A stretch of DNA of 37,020 nucleotides from a virus. The translations under genes and the position numbers were made by a program. Of this stretch, positions 7,858-14,968 are shown piece by piece. Every line of letters begins with the position of its first letter. The first letter of the stretch is position 1. The notes under the pieces are model-generated. The model made no database searches. It saw only the letters and a list, made by a program, of their open reading frames with translations, and was not told where the DNA came from. The stretch is from positions 1 to 37,020 of the IMG/VR virus record IMGVR_UViG_3300036670_000156, one strand, 5' to 3'.

Positions 7858-8237
7858 TTCGTATTCCTATAGACTATTGCGGAAAATGCCTTTTCGGGCG
7901 AGAACTCGATATAACGTCCCTGCTCACGGCGCCATACGAGGATTTTGGGGCTTGCGGACTGGGCCGCCCTGCCCACGATGATGCCAACCAAGAAGATGGC
8001 CAACGGCGACCCGGTGAGAATAATGAAATCCTCCGATGGGTCGTAGCTTGCGAGAAACGCGCTGATCGCTTTCGACCACTGAGTAGCCACGGTCGACTGG
8101 GCGTGAAGCGGCAGATCAAACTCGGTGATGAACTCCAATTCGCCGAACACCATCGCCGGAGTGTAGTCCATGGCCGACGCTCCATTATCGCTGCGGCGGA
8201 CTTGCTCTTTAATAACCCATACTTTTGGTTTAGTCAT
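7854..8237 (-). CDS. Hypothetical protein in the replication block
   Basis: This 127-residue protein starts at ATG 8237 (MTKPKVWV). An upstream GTG at 8261 in frame is less likely because the ATG has AGAGAT at suitable spacing. The C-terminal half contains a nucleotide/regulatory-like pattern, FIILTGSPLAIFLVGIIVG then KILVWRREQGRYI, similar in layout to phage proteins that report a value on a host or phage factor, but no catalytic motif is clear. It lies 52 bp after the helicase and overlaps the next gene by 4 bp. Function unknown. Confidence 0.65.
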   Translation of the reverse strand: MTKPKVWVIKEQVRRSDNGASAMDYTPAMVFGELEFITEFDLPLHAQSTVATQWSKAISAFLASYDPSEDFIILTGSPLAIFLVGIIVGRAAQSASPKILVWRREQGRYIEFSPEKAFSAIVYRNTK

Positions 8238-8288
8238 GATAATCTCTATATGTCGATACACGAGTATACCACACCTCGGCGGCTGGCG

Positions 8289-10025
8289 CTACCCCACTTC
8301 ACCCATCAGCAAGTCATCGATTTGCTTCCCTTCTTCTATCTTGCGCTTGAAGAACTGGTCCAAGTCGGTCTTTTCGGCGATTGAAGCGGCGATCGCCTCG
8401 TCCAACGTGTTCTCCATGATCAGGTCGATTACCAGACAAGTATGCTTCTGGCCAATCCGGTGGCTCCTGTCCTCGGACTGCATCCGGTCGATATAGGCGA
8501 ATGTACCCGAATAGTAGATCATCACGTCCTCTTCACCTGATACCAGCGTAAGTCCCAGGCCAGCCGCCGCCGGGTTGCCGACGAAGAAACGGGCGTCTGG
8601 GTCATTGCAGTACCGCTCCTCCGCTGCCGTCCTATCCACGTCCGATACCGCCCCGTAATAGCTCAGCACGGATTTCGTCCCATACTTGGTTCGAAGGGCA
8701 TAGATAATCATCTCCAATTCGGGTACGAATCTGGACCAGATCACGAACTTGGATTCGCCCACATGCTCTTCGATCACGTCCATCATCGCATCGAATTTCG
8801 GATTCGAGTCGAGCGGAATGGTCTGGGTACTGCCATTATCGAGCAGAATGGGCTGACTCCCACCGATTACCTGCTGCAGTCGCAGATCGCGCTCAAGTAC
8901 ATTACTGACCTTAATCGCTGGATTATCGCCCTTACCCTTGATGATCTGCTTGAATAACGATCGCTGTTCCGGTGTGGCCTCCACATAGATCTGCTTGTAG
9001 ACCTTCGGCGGCAGATCCAGCACCGATTTCGGTACCGATAGCGTATACGGATTCACCAGCGCTAGTAACTCCTCTACGAATTGGTAGCCGACGATCTTCT
9101 TCGCCTCGTATCCGCCCATCACCAAATACCGGGTCTTGAATGCCCAATAATCGCCCGATCCGATGATATTCGGGTCCAGGAACTCGTATTGCGGCCACAG
9201 ATTACCGACCTGCTTATTGATGGGCGTACCATTCAGGAAGACTCGCCAATCGGATTGCGCGTGACCGAAATTGATCGTGCGCTCGGTGCGGATCGCCTTG
9301 TAGTTCGCAATCTTGCTCGACTCATCAACGACCGTCATATGCTTACCCACCCGGTTTAGGTAGAATGCACACACGGTATCGTAGTACTTGGTACTGACTC
9401 CCAGGCCTTCGACTCCGACCAGGAGCACGTGCAGCTTTTGCGGGTCTTCAGCCATCCAATCCGCTAGCTGCGCACTCTTGCCCGACTGAATACGGCGAAT
9501 CAGGTACTTGTCCGGGTCCGCGTACTTCGCGAATTCTTTCCGCCACGTGTTCGCCAGATTCTTGAGTGTAATGATGGTCAGGCGTCGCAGGCCTTCGGTC
9601 GCGTGTCTAGCCATAGCCAGATTAATGGTCACGAAAGTCTTGCCTGTTCCCATTGCGGCGATCAGCGCATAAGAATCGAGATTCCATCCGAAATCCAGCA
9701 TCTTCCACTGGTGGTCGTACGGTTGATAGGTCACCCGATGGTCGAACCAGTCGCGGGGGAACTGCTTGTAGGTCACCGGCACGAGCAGCGCCTCATAATT
9801 CAGGATGGCCTCCAGGGCTTCGGGCGTAAATTCGAAGGCATACCGACCACGGATATCGTTCAAGTGTCCGATGTTCTGCCTCGATAATGGGCATTTCCAC
9901 TTCTTCGATTTCGGGTCGAAACGTCTGGACGGGAATGCGCGTAGGACGTCCGACGCCCAGAACGGTGCCGCGAACGTCAACCGCCTCAGCTTCTCCTCAT
10001 ACCCGACTTGTATTTTATCAGTCAT
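8289..10025 (-). CDS. SNF2/SF2-type DNA helicase-like ATPase
   Basis: This 578-residue protein has Walker A MGTGKT (residues 125-130), a DESS motif II (234-237), a motif III-like FLNGTPI and the C-terminal motif VI QSEDRSHRIGQ, all typical of phage SNF2-like superfamily 2 enzymes. Residues 1-100 form a small N-terminal region found before the helicase core in many phages. It likely translocates on dsDNA during replication or recombination. The ATG overlaps the upstream stop codon (ATGA at 10022-10025), so it is translationally coupled to the small zinc-binding protein gene. Confidence 0.9.
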   Translation of the reverse strand: MTDKIQVGYEEKLRRLTFAAPFWASDVLRAFPSRRFDPKSKKWKCPLSRQNIGHLNDIRGRYAFEFTPEALEAILNYEALLVPVTYKQFPRDWFDHRVTYQPYDHQWKMLDFGWNLDSYALIAAMGTGKTFVTINLAMARHATEGLRRLTIITLKNLANTWRKEFAKYADPDKYLIRRIQSGKSAQLADWMAEDPQKLHVLLVGVEGLGVSTKYYDTVCAFYLNRVGKHMTVVDESSKIANYKAIRTERTINFGHAQSDWRVFLNGTPINKQVGNLWPQYEFLDPNIIGSGDYWAFKTRYLVMGGYEAKKIVGYQFVEELLALVNPYTLSVPKSVLDLPPKVYKQIYVEATPEQRSLFKQIIKGKGDNPAIKVSNVLERDLRLQQVIGGSQPILLDNGSTQTIPLDSNPKFDAMMDVIEEHVGESKFVIWSRFVPELEMIIYALRTKYGTKSVLSYYGAVSDVDRTAAEERYCNDPDARFFVGNPAAAGLGLTLVSGEEDVMIYYSGTFAYIDRMQSEDRSHRIGQKHTCLVIDLIMENTLDEAIAASIAEKTDLDQFFKRKIEEGKQIDDLLMGEVG

Positions 10026-10411
10026 ATCTTCGTACCAGACGCGGCATCGATCGCGGTACGCATCCGATTCGCAAAGTCCTGTTCGCGGGGAAGATCAGAT
10101 CTAGCTGCCGAAAACCAAGCACGAACCCCCGCTTCGATCTGTATATCACTAAATGTTCGCTGGGCTGGGGCTTGCCCCGGATGGCAATAGGGACACTTGG
10201 TTGCGTTGTGGTGATTGGTCGGGTCGAAACCCAGCGCTGCACAGATAGCGAGCATGTCAGGCTCCTGCCCGCTGGCAAGCGGCTGCTGTGCTGACGATGG
10301 CGCTGGCTTTGGCATGATGCTGCCCCACATCCCGCAGTTGATGCACCGACACTCCCCGCTGGGCATGGCACCTGTCGTAAACCATTCATGTCGGCAGTGT
10401 TCCTGTGTCAT
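10022..10411 (-). CDS. Small putative zinc-binding protein
   Basis: This 129-residue protein has two Cys/His clusters: C6, H8, C21, C23, C26 near the start and C73-x2-C76-H77 in the second half. A linker with LASGQEP lies between them, and the same peptide and the underlying DNA occur in the upstream gene. The C-terminal 40 residues are helical. The ATG overlaps the upstream stop. Function unknown. Proteins of this kind in phage early regions often modify host regulators, which here is only inference. Confidence 0.65.
   Translation of the reverse strand: MTQEHCRHEWFTTGAMPSGECRCINCGMWGSIMPKPAPSSAQQPLASGQEPDMLAICAALGFDPTNHHNATKCPYCHPGQAPAQRTFSDIQIEAGVRAWFSAARSDLPREQDFANRMRTAIDAASGTKI
10259..10280. 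repeat. 22-bp direct repeat shared by two adjacent genes, copy 1
   Basis: The 22 bases starting AGGCTCCTGCCCGC recur exactly at 10705-10726 in the neighbouring gene. Both copies are read on the minus strand and encode the same linker peptide LASGQEP. See the matching entry. Confidence 0.85.
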
Positions 10412-10842
10412 GCTGTGAACCCTTTCAAGTCTTCATACGCCTGTAGCATAGCGACAACATCGTCATCCATCATGGATTGGTGAGCTTGCATAATTGATGC
10501 CCTCATCATCGACGCAGCGAGGTGCCCCATCGGGATGCTCATACAGATCGAGATTAGTTCCTGCACTCGCTCAATTTCGAGCGGCAGAGCACCGGCTAGT
10601 GAGGTGGTCATGGCATCCGCAAAGTACCTCCCAGCAATGCTGCTGTAGATTTTCATATCTGCTTTAGTTGCGGGAACAGGCTGCGCTTGATTAACCCCAA
10701 TCTGAGGCTCCTGCCCGCTGGCAAGCTGCGACTCAAGATCTGCGATGCGCTCACGCAACTCAATAATTTCCTTGGCAGCTTCTTCTGACACGTTGCCAGT
10801 GTTGCGAAGAGTTTGTATTTCTCGGTCAGTAATACGGGTCAT
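10408..10842 (-). CDS. Hypothetical protein with leucine-zipper-like N-terminus
   Basis: This 144-residue protein starts at ATG 10842 after a strong AAGGAG site. An earlier in-frame start at 10893 would overlap the upstream gene heavily and is rejected. Residues 5-37 are a charged, heptad-like helix (EEAAKEIIELRERIADLESQL), followed by the linker LASGQEP, then a helical domain. The stop overlaps the next ATG (ATGA). It may dimerise through the coiled coil. No named family is recognised. Confidence 0.7.
   Translation of the reverse strand: MTRITDREIQTLRNTGNVSEEAAKEIIELRERIADLESQLASGQEPQIGVNQAQPVPATKADMKIYSSIAGRYFADAMTTSLAGALPLEIERVQELISICMSIPMGHLAASMMRASIMQAHQSMMDDDVVAMLQAYEDLKGFTA
10705..10726. 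repeat. 22-bp direct repeat, copy 2
   Basis: Exact repeat of 10259-10280, inside the upstream gene. It marks the boundary between the coiled-coil segment and the C-terminal domain of that protein. The exact DNA identity between otherwise unrelated proteins suggests a recombination joint or an interdomain linker that spreads between genes. Confidence 0.85.
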
Positions 10843-11090
10843 GGCTTCTCCTTGATGTTGTGAGATGTTGCATTTGTACCCCTTGCCGAACACAGCGGTT
10901 CGGTTTCTTTATAAAGGTCTCCTGCACGATTCTTACCGCAAGATGGGCAGCGCATGGAGGGTATGACTCGCTCATGGTAGTTGCGGTCGTCATATCCAGT
11001 AGTAAGCTTTTGTGTGTGGCCGCAGTGCTCGCACTCCATAGTCGCAGTAAAGTCATTGCGGTGCTGGGTCAGAAATGCTTTGATTCTCAT
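10839..11090 (-). CDS. Zinc-ribbon protein
   Basis: This 83-residue protein has paired CxxC knuckles, C20-E-H-C23 and C48-P-S-C51, spaced as in a zinc ribbon. Start ATG 11090 follows AGGAGA. The stop overlaps the next ATG (ATGA). Small zinc ribbons in phage early regions commonly bind nucleic acid or host transcription proteins. No more specific role is visible. Confidence 0.72.
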   Translation of the reverse strand: MRIKAFLTQHRNDFTATMECEHCGHTQKLTTGYDDRNYHERVIPSMRCPSCGKNRAGDLYKETEPLCSARGTNATSHNIKEKP

Positions 11091-11092
11091 GA

Positions 11093-11260
11093 TTATTCTC
11101 CTGATGTTTTGCAGCGGCGATAAAAGGCAATGCTGTCCCGGCAGGCTTTACGCAGGTAGCGGTTTTCGTGCCGACGCTTGAACATGTTGCGGATAATATC
11201 CAGCGTACTATTGATGTATCGCTGATTTGTGGCGTTAAATGCTTCTTGGAATGGTGTCAT
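11093..11260 (-). CDS. Small basic protein (55 aa)
   Basis: The reading frame starts at ATG 11260 after AGGAGAAG and encodes 55 residues rich in Arg and Lys (starts MTPFQEAFNATNQRY). A much longer frame running upstream through the alanine-repeat gene is an artefact of the 12-base repeats there. It is the only gene between the alanine-rich gene and the zinc ribbon, with close spacing on both sides, as expected in the operon. Function unknown. The basic character would allow nucleic-acid binding. Confidence 0.65.
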   Translation of the reverse strand: MTPFQEAFNATNQRYINSTLDIIRNMFKRRHENRYLRKACRDSIAFYRRCKTSGE

Positions 11261-11277
11261 ATCACTTCTCCTGATGG

Positions 11278-11958
11278 TTACCTTAGGACCGCTGCGGCGC
11301 TGTGGCCGATCTGGACCTGCTCGGTAATGCGGGCGCACAAGATGCGCAGCTCTTTTTCCTGGGTATCCCTTGCGGCGGCCCATGCGGCCCCTGCTGCGTC
11401 CCATGACGAGGCACTTGCGACGGCACTTGCGGAGGCACTTGCTGCGGCACTTGCTGCGGCACTTGCTGCGGCACTTGCTGCGTCCCATGATGAGGCACTT
11501 GCTGCGGCTCTTGCGGAGGCACTTGCGGAGGCACTTGCGGAGGCACTTGCGGAGGCACTTGCGGCGGCTCTTGCGACTGCCCCTGCGTCCCTTGCGGCGT
11601 CCCTTGCGGCGTCCCTTGCGGCGGCCAATGCGGCGGCCCCTGCGGCGGCCAGATCTTTCTCGCTCGCTTTGCGAATGGCGAAGCGTAGTGCAACATCGAG
11701 CGAAGCAATTGATCGCGGGTCTTTCATCAGGTGTTGCACCTGGCGGGCACACCAAACTGCATATAGCCGGATCTCGCGGTCGTGGCCGCTGACGGCGCGC
11801 AAGCACCACAGCGCGTCATCGAGTCCGTTTGCGTCGATGATTGTGACGATGGCCAGCGGCTCGTTGTCGGCCCCGGTCTTGCCCAAATGCTTGAGCAATT
11901 TCGCCCAGCCGTCGCGGCATGGCGAGTGCTCCCTGATTATTTCCAAAGTCGTGTTCAT
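11278..11958 (-). CDS. Phage protein with long Ala/Ser/Asp repeat region
   Basis: This 226-residue protein has three parts. Residues 1-100 are a conserved globular domain (WAKLLKHLGKT; DDALWCLRAVSGHDREIRLYA; CARQVQHLMKDPRS). Residues 103-205 are almost only Ala, Ser, Arg and Asp with occasional Trp-Asp (AARDAARDA, ASSWDAA). The C-terminus ends QVQIGHSAAAVLR. The same layout is common in phage hypothetical proteins. The low-complexity part should form a long helix or helical repeat. Two other frames remain open across it, because the DNA is built from 12-base tandem repeats, but only this frame has the known N-terminal domain and an ATG coupled to the upstream stop. Confidence 0.8.
   Translation of the reverse strand: MNTTLEIIREHSPCRDGWAKLLKHLGKTGADNEPLAIVTIIDANGLDDALWCLRAVSGHDREIRLYAVWCARQVQHLMKDPRSIASLDVALRFAIRKASEKDLAAAGAAALAAARDAARDAARDAGAVARAAASASASASASASASASARAAASASSWDAASAAASAAASAAASASASAVASASSWDAAGAAWAAARDTQEKELRILCARITEQVQIGHSAAAVLR
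11294..11320. repeat. 27-bp repeat shared with the 12059-12562 gene, copy 1
   Basis: These 27 bases, beginning GCGGCGCTGTGGCC, are identical to 12420-12446. Both are read on the minus strand in frame and encode the core of QVQIGHSAA. In this gene it is near the C-terminus. Confidence 0.88.
11383..11660. repeat. 12-bp tandem repeat array inside the alanine-rich gene
   Basis: The plus strand shows repeated GGAGGCACTTGC and GCGGCACTTGCT units and variants, plus scattered CTTGCGGCGTCC units. Because the unit is a multiple of three, copy-number change keeps the reading frame, so the encoded Ala/Ser tract can expand or contract. It is not a CRISPR array: there are no spacers. Confidence 0.85.
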
Positions 11959-12068
11959 GGCTGCACCTTTGCGTTTTGGGAATCACTGGTCAGCTCCGAA
12001 ATCATGGGATCGTGCTGTCTGCCCGCTGATAATGGGCTGAGCTGGTGCTGCATTTCGGTCAATCGCAT
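11955..12068 (-). CDS. Very small ORF (37 aa) between two coupled genes
   Basis: ATG 12068 follows AAGGAG with 7-base spacing and encodes 37 residues (starts MRLTEMQHQLSPL). Its stop overlaps the ATG of the alanine-rich gene (ATGA), and its start lies inside the end of the upstream gene. Good ribosome site and coupling at both ends argue that it is translated. No homologue is recognised. Confidence 0.6.
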   Translation of the reverse strand: MRLTEMQHQLSPLSAGRQHDPMISELTSDSQNAKVQP

Positions 12069-12562
12069 AATATTACTCCTTCAGATATGCCGGGCAATCG
12101 GGTCGTATGTCCTCTAGCGATCTTCGCGTTAACGGTGTCGATCGCACGTTCAATGTCGGCCACGCCGATCACTTCCATCTGCGCATCATGCAGGTCCATG
12201 AGTGCGTTGAGAGCGATAATATCGGGTCCGGCGGGGGCGAAACGTTCGATCGATGCTGCGCGCTGGGCGATACGGATAATCGCCTCGCGTCCGGCGATCG
12301 ACTCCTCCTTATACTCCGACCCGAATCCCATACCACAAAGCGCTTCGACGATGTTCGACATGCTGATAAGCGCATCCATCTCGTATCTGGACGCACCGCC
12401 TGTCATGAGCGAATTCATGGCGGCGCTGTGGCCGATCTGGACCTGCAGCATAGCGGCGGTATGTTCGCGCACGGGCCGCATGCCTTGGAGCAGGTGCCCT
12501 ACCGGGTCTTGTAGATTCCGCTTGCGCTTGTACGCTTTTCGCGGCTTTTTGCTTGACGGCAT
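12059..12562 (-). CDS. Conserved small phage protein of unknown function
   Basis: This 167-residue protein starts at ATG 12562 behind AGGAGAG. A start eight codons upstream lacks a ribosome site. The N-terminus is very basic (PSSKKPRKAYKRKRN), a hallmark I associate with a hypothetical family in phages of Burkholderiales and relatives. The middle contains QVQIGHSAA, whose DNA is shared exactly with the alanine-rich gene. The remainder is helical. Function unknown. Confidence 0.72.
   Translation of the reverse strand: MPSSKKPRKAYKRKRNLQDPVGHLLQGMRPVREHTAAMLQVQIGHSAAMNSLMTGGASRYEMDALISMSNIVEALCGMGFGSEYKEESIAGREAIIRIAQRAASIERFAPAGPDIIALNALMDLHDAQMEVIGVADIERAIDTVNAKIARGHTTRLPGISEGVILCD
12420..12446. 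repeat. 27-bp repeat, copy 2
   Basis: Exact copy of 11294-11320, about 1.1 kb away, placed in the middle of a different gene and encoding the same peptide in frame. Shared DNA between otherwise dissimilar proteins suggests a recent exchange or a conserved nucleotide-level signal. Confidence 0.88.
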
Positions 12563-12642
12563 CGTCTCTCCTATGTTTATGATCACTATGTACTATGGTG
12601 AACAGGGCCGAAGCCCCGTCCATGACTCAATACCGGCGGGGG

Positions 12643-13629
12643 TCAGGCCGACTCGGATTCGAATAAGTCCTGCGTATCTGCAGCGGCGACGGCGACGGCG
12701 ACCACCATGTAATGGGCGTCGCGCACCTCGATCACACGCCCGATGGTGATAGCTTCACCGGCTGGGGTCTGGGCATTACGGCGGATCGCACCACGCAATC
12801 GGTTACGCAGATTCATGCTCTGCTGCCCCTGGTTCAGCTGTGAGTACGGGTTCTCGGCCAGACCCAGCACCTCTTTGAGCAGCGGGACCATGTTCGGCAC
12901 CGACACCACCTCCAGCGCCAGCGCCAATTCGTCGGTCGTGCGCATCTGACCATTCGTGCCCTTGACGTACGAGCCTGCGATCACACGCTGACGAAGGGCG
13001 TCGGCCATACCGACCTGGGCCGATGCTGCACCACCTGCAGCGATCCGAGCGGCGACCTTCTCAGCCTTCGCATCATCACGCTCGGCCAGTGCCTTGAGTC
13101 GCATGACGGCTTTCGCATCATCACGTTCGGCCTTGGCCAGTTCCTTGGCAAGCACTTTGTCGGCCTTCTCGGCGGCTTTCAGCGCTGCGGTCTTTTCGGC
13201 TAACGCCTTCTTGGATGCTGCGACTTCCAGCTTTTCTTCGGGGGTCATGTCGGACATTTTGGTCTTTCGGGGTTCGGTCAGGGATTGTGACAGCGCATCC
13301 ATCGCGCCGTCACCAGACGATTGTACCACGCGGGCAGCGTCGTCGTCAATACCCATTACAGGCGGCAGATCGTCTTGCACGACTAGCTTCGACCGCTTCA
13401 CGCGGGCTGTGGGTTCGGCTTCGACCACCGACCGCTTGAACATGTGAAACGGGTCTTTGAACACGGCTGGTGTCATGCCTTCTTCGGCGGCTTCGGGCTT
13501 ACGGGACTTTGCTTTCATTATCTCTCTCCAGGGTTTTACGACGAACGTATTGTTCGGACTCAGCAGAATATCGCGGGCGGACCTGAGCAGGGCGTCCTCC
13601 ACGCGATCGGGGTGATTACGATTGGTCAT
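12643..13629 (-). CDS. Coiled-coil protein with C-terminal GQQSMNLRN domain
   Basis: This 328-residue protein starts at ATG 13629 overlapping the methyltransferase stop (ATGA). A second in-frame ATG at 13518 has a much better site (GGAGAGAG), so a 291-residue form is possible. Residues 125-200 are a highly charged Ala/Lys/Glu/Asp coiled coil. Residues 205-290 form a globular domain (SYVKGTNGQMRTTDEL, LGLAENPYSQLNQGQQSMNLRNRLR). The same domain is present in the 15317-16003 gene, so the two are paralogues. A DNA-binding or regulatory role is a guess. Confidence 0.75.
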   Translation of the reverse strand: MTNRNHPDRVEDALLRSARDILLSPNNTFVVKPWREIMKAKSRKPEAAEEGMTPAVFKDPFHMFKRSVVEAEPTARVKRSKLVVQDDLPPVMGIDDDAARVVQSSGDGAMDALSQSLTEPRKTKMSDMTPEEKLEVAASKKALAEKTAALKAAEKADKVLAKELAKAERDDAKAVMRLKALAERDDAKAEKVAARIAAGGAASAQVGMADALRQRVIAGSYVKGTNGQMRTTDELALALEVVSVPNMVPLLKEVLGLAENPYSQLNQGQQSMNLRNRLRGAIRRNAQTPAGEAITIGRVIEVRDAHYMVVAVAVAAADTQDLFESESA

Positions 13630-14144
13630 ATGAATTCCAAAATCGCAGGACGATGATTCTCCTTATTGAATACATACCAAACATGATTGAACTGGCTATT
13701 GATCTCACCGTAATGAGTCCGGATTCTTAGCCTTTTTACCAAGATGATCGCCTTTTCTAAGTGGCCTGAAGTCATTAAAGGCCTCCGAGACGCAGAGGTC
13801 ATGAATCCGATAGGTAGCAGCATATATACCTTACCAGACGTCAACTTTAATGCGTGTTCTACAAATTCCAAACCCATCGAAAAAGGTGGATTTGTGACTA
13901 TATCGCACTCAACGTGCTCATGGTAACCGAAAAAATCGTTCCCTGAAGTAATGTCCGTGGATTTAACACAGTGATGGTGTGCTTCCAATACCTTGGAAAT
14001 ATCCATTTCACCGCAAGCAGGCTCCCAGATGTCTCGGGAGAGCGTTACTCGACTCAGTAACGCTATAGTAGCAGACTCCGGTGTCGGGTAAAAATCCATC
14101 GGGTGCCTGTCTCGGACAGATGAATTCCCAGCGATTCTTGTCAT
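13626..14144 (-). CDS. Class I SAM-dependent DNA methyltransferase (NPPF type)
   Basis: This 172-residue protein has a motif I-like segment EPACG (41-45) and catalytic motif IV DIVTNPPF with N85-P-P-F88. That is the signature of amino-methylating enzymes (N6-adenine or N4-cytosine). The start DFYPTPESA and the end in a short beta-strand match small phage methyltransferases. No target-recognition domain is visible. The ATG overlaps the upstream stop. The DNA is visibly more AT-rich than its neighbours, suggesting separate acquisition. In a genome where adenine may be replaced by 2,6-diaminopurine, the target base is an interesting question. Confidence 0.82.
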   Translation of the reverse strand: MTRIAGNSSVRDRHPMDFYPTPESATIALLSRVTLSRDIWEPACGEMDISKVLEAHHHCVKSTDITSGNDFFGYHEHVECDIVTNPPFSMGLEFVEHALKLTSGKVYMLLPIGFMTSASRRPLMTSGHLEKAIILVKRLRIRTHYGEINSQFNHVWYVFNKENHRPAILEFI

Positions 14145-14404
14145 TTACTGTTCACGAAAGTACCGGCGTCCATCGACCGGAGATGGGTGTCGACTTTATA
14201 GACGTCGACTTTGAAGTACTCTCGCGGGAATTGGCGCATCATCACGCGGACCATCGAACGGGCTTTCTCGATTTCGATGTGGCCCGTCTTCGTGTAGAAT
14301 TCGAATGGCTCCACACGATTGTAGGCTTTCACGACGATCTCGATATTGATGTATTTCGAGTCGAAGCTAGACGCGGCTGGGATGGTCGGATAGATGCTGT
14401 TCAT
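14141..14404 (-). CDS. Small hypothetical protein (87 aa)
   Basis: Start ATG 14404 follows AGGAGT at 7-base spacing. A longer frame upstream only reads through the promoter cassette. The protein is mixed alpha/beta with many charged residues (KYINIEIVVKAYNRVEPFEFY). It is served by its own copy of the leftward promoter cassette and is coupled by ATGA overlap to the methyltransferase, so the promoter would drive both. Function unknown. Confidence 0.7.
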   Translation of the reverse strand: MNSIYPTIPAASSFDSKYINIEIVVKAYNRVEPFEFYTKTGHIEIEKARSMVRVMMRQFPREYFKVDVYKVDTHLRSMDAGTFVNSK

Positions 14405-14446
14405 TTCGGGACTCCTATATGAGCTATTGACTGACTGGGAAATTCT

Positions 14447-14475
14447 ATTATACCACAGGGAGACGAGCAGCACAA
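14447..14475 (-). promoter_or_regulatory. Leftward sigma-70-type promoter, cassette copy 1
   Basis: On the minus strand TTGTGC (14475-14470), a 17-bp spacer and a perfect TATAAT (14452-14447). The 15-bp motif ATCCGACGAGCGGTA abuts the -35. The leader to the 14404 ATG is shared with the other two copies, including the ribosome site. Confidence 0.88.
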
Positions 14476-14490
14476 TACCGCTCGTCGGAT
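14476..14490. repeat. TACCGCTCGTCGGAT motif, copy 1 of 6
   Basis: Exact 15-bp copy immediately upstream of the promoter -35. It contains an imperfect dyad (CCG...CGG). Position suggests an activator site or upstream promoter element. Confidence 0.85.
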
Positions 14491-14493
14491 CGA

Positions 14494-14694
14494 TCACAGG
14501 ACCGTCGGCAGAGTCTGCTCGACCTGAATGACGTACCCCAGCTTCTTCATCAGCTTGATGGTCGAAGGGGTCAGGGTCCGGGTTCCGGCGATCTGGGCGA
14601 ACGTCTGCGCCTCTTCGTCGAGCGGGATTACGACCTGCTGGCCATACTGGCTGGCGAGTCGGACGAGGGCGATCTTCGGGGATGTTGGGGACAT
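14494..14694 (-). CDS. Small hypothetical protein (66 aa)
   Basis: Starts at ATG 14694 behind AGGAGTCCC and is transcribed from promoter cassette copy 2. The sequence (starts MSPTSPKIALVRLASQYGQQV, with LTPSTIKLMKKLGYVIQ) has a possible short helix-turn-helix-like pair of helices but is too short for a firm call. It is the first gene after its promoter, as expected for a strongly expressed early protein, perhaps a small regulator. Function unknown. Confidence 0.65.
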   Translation of the reverse strand: MSPTSPKIALVRLASQYGQQVVIPLDEEAQTFAQIAGTRTLTPSTIKLMKKLGYVIQVEQTLPTVL

Positions 14695-14736
14695 TTCGGG
14701 ACTCCTATTGGGACTATGGACTGACTGGGAAATTCT

Positions 14737-14765
14737 ATTATACCACAGGGAGACGGGCGACGCAA
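14737..14765 (-). promoter_or_regulatory. Leftward sigma-70-type promoter, cassette copy 2
   Basis: Minus-strand TTGCGT (14765-14760), 17-bp spacer, perfect TATAAT (14742-14737). The block around the -10 is nearly identical to copies 1 and 3, and the 15-bp motif lies one base upstream of the -35. Confidence 0.9.
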
Positions 14766-14766
14766 C

Positions 14767-14781
14767 TACCGCTCGTCGGAT
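14767..14781. repeat. TACCGCTCGTCGGAT motif, copy 2 of 6
   Basis: Exact copy next to promoter copy 2. It lies just before the stop region of the 14785-14958 gene. Confidence 0.85.
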
Positions 14782-14784
14782 CGA

Positions 14785-14958
14785 TCATTCGGCATCGATG
14801 AACATGCTGACCAGAAACGACCCGAATCCCCAGAGCATGAGTAACGCGGGCGAGATACCGTCCGGGTCTGGCCAGATCGCGGCGACTGCAGCGGCACTCA
14901 TTAGAGCCACGCCGAGATAGAAGAAAGCCATTACGAGAATGTAGCTGAAATGTTTCAC
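14785..14958 (-). CDS. Small two-helix membrane protein (57 aa, GTG start)
   Basis: The start is GTG 14958, seven bases after AAGGAG. A longer upstream frame has no ribosome site. Residues 5-28 and 37-53 are hydrophobic segments joined by a short acidic turn (WPDPDG), so it is probably an inner-membrane protein with two helices. Small membrane proteins in early phage regions often act in exclusion or host takeover, but nothing specific is visible. The start codon lies inside a parS-like site (14952-14965), which could link ParB binding to expression. Confidence 0.68.
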   Translation of the reverse strand: MKHFSYILVMAFFYLGVALMSAAAVAAIWPDPDGISPALLMLWGFGSFLVSMFIDAE

Positions 14959-14965
14959 GTGGAAC
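14952..14965. promoter_or_regulatory. parS-like site 1 (GTTTCACGTGGAAC)
   Basis: Matches the chromosomal parS consensus GTTNCACGTGNAAC at every fixed base. Identical to sites 2 and 3. It overlaps the ribosome-binding/start region of the small membrane protein gene. Confidence 0.6.
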
Positions 14966-14968
14966 TCC

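Noticed and set aside
11383-11660. CRISPR-like repeat array
   Set aside because: Repeat units are adjacent, in frame and without spacers. It is a coding tandem repeat.
11168-12040. Long plus-strand frame, and a second long minus frame, across the alanine-rich gene
   Set aside because: They are kept open by the 12-base tandem repeat. Only the 11278-11958 frame has the recognisable N-terminal domain and a coupled start.
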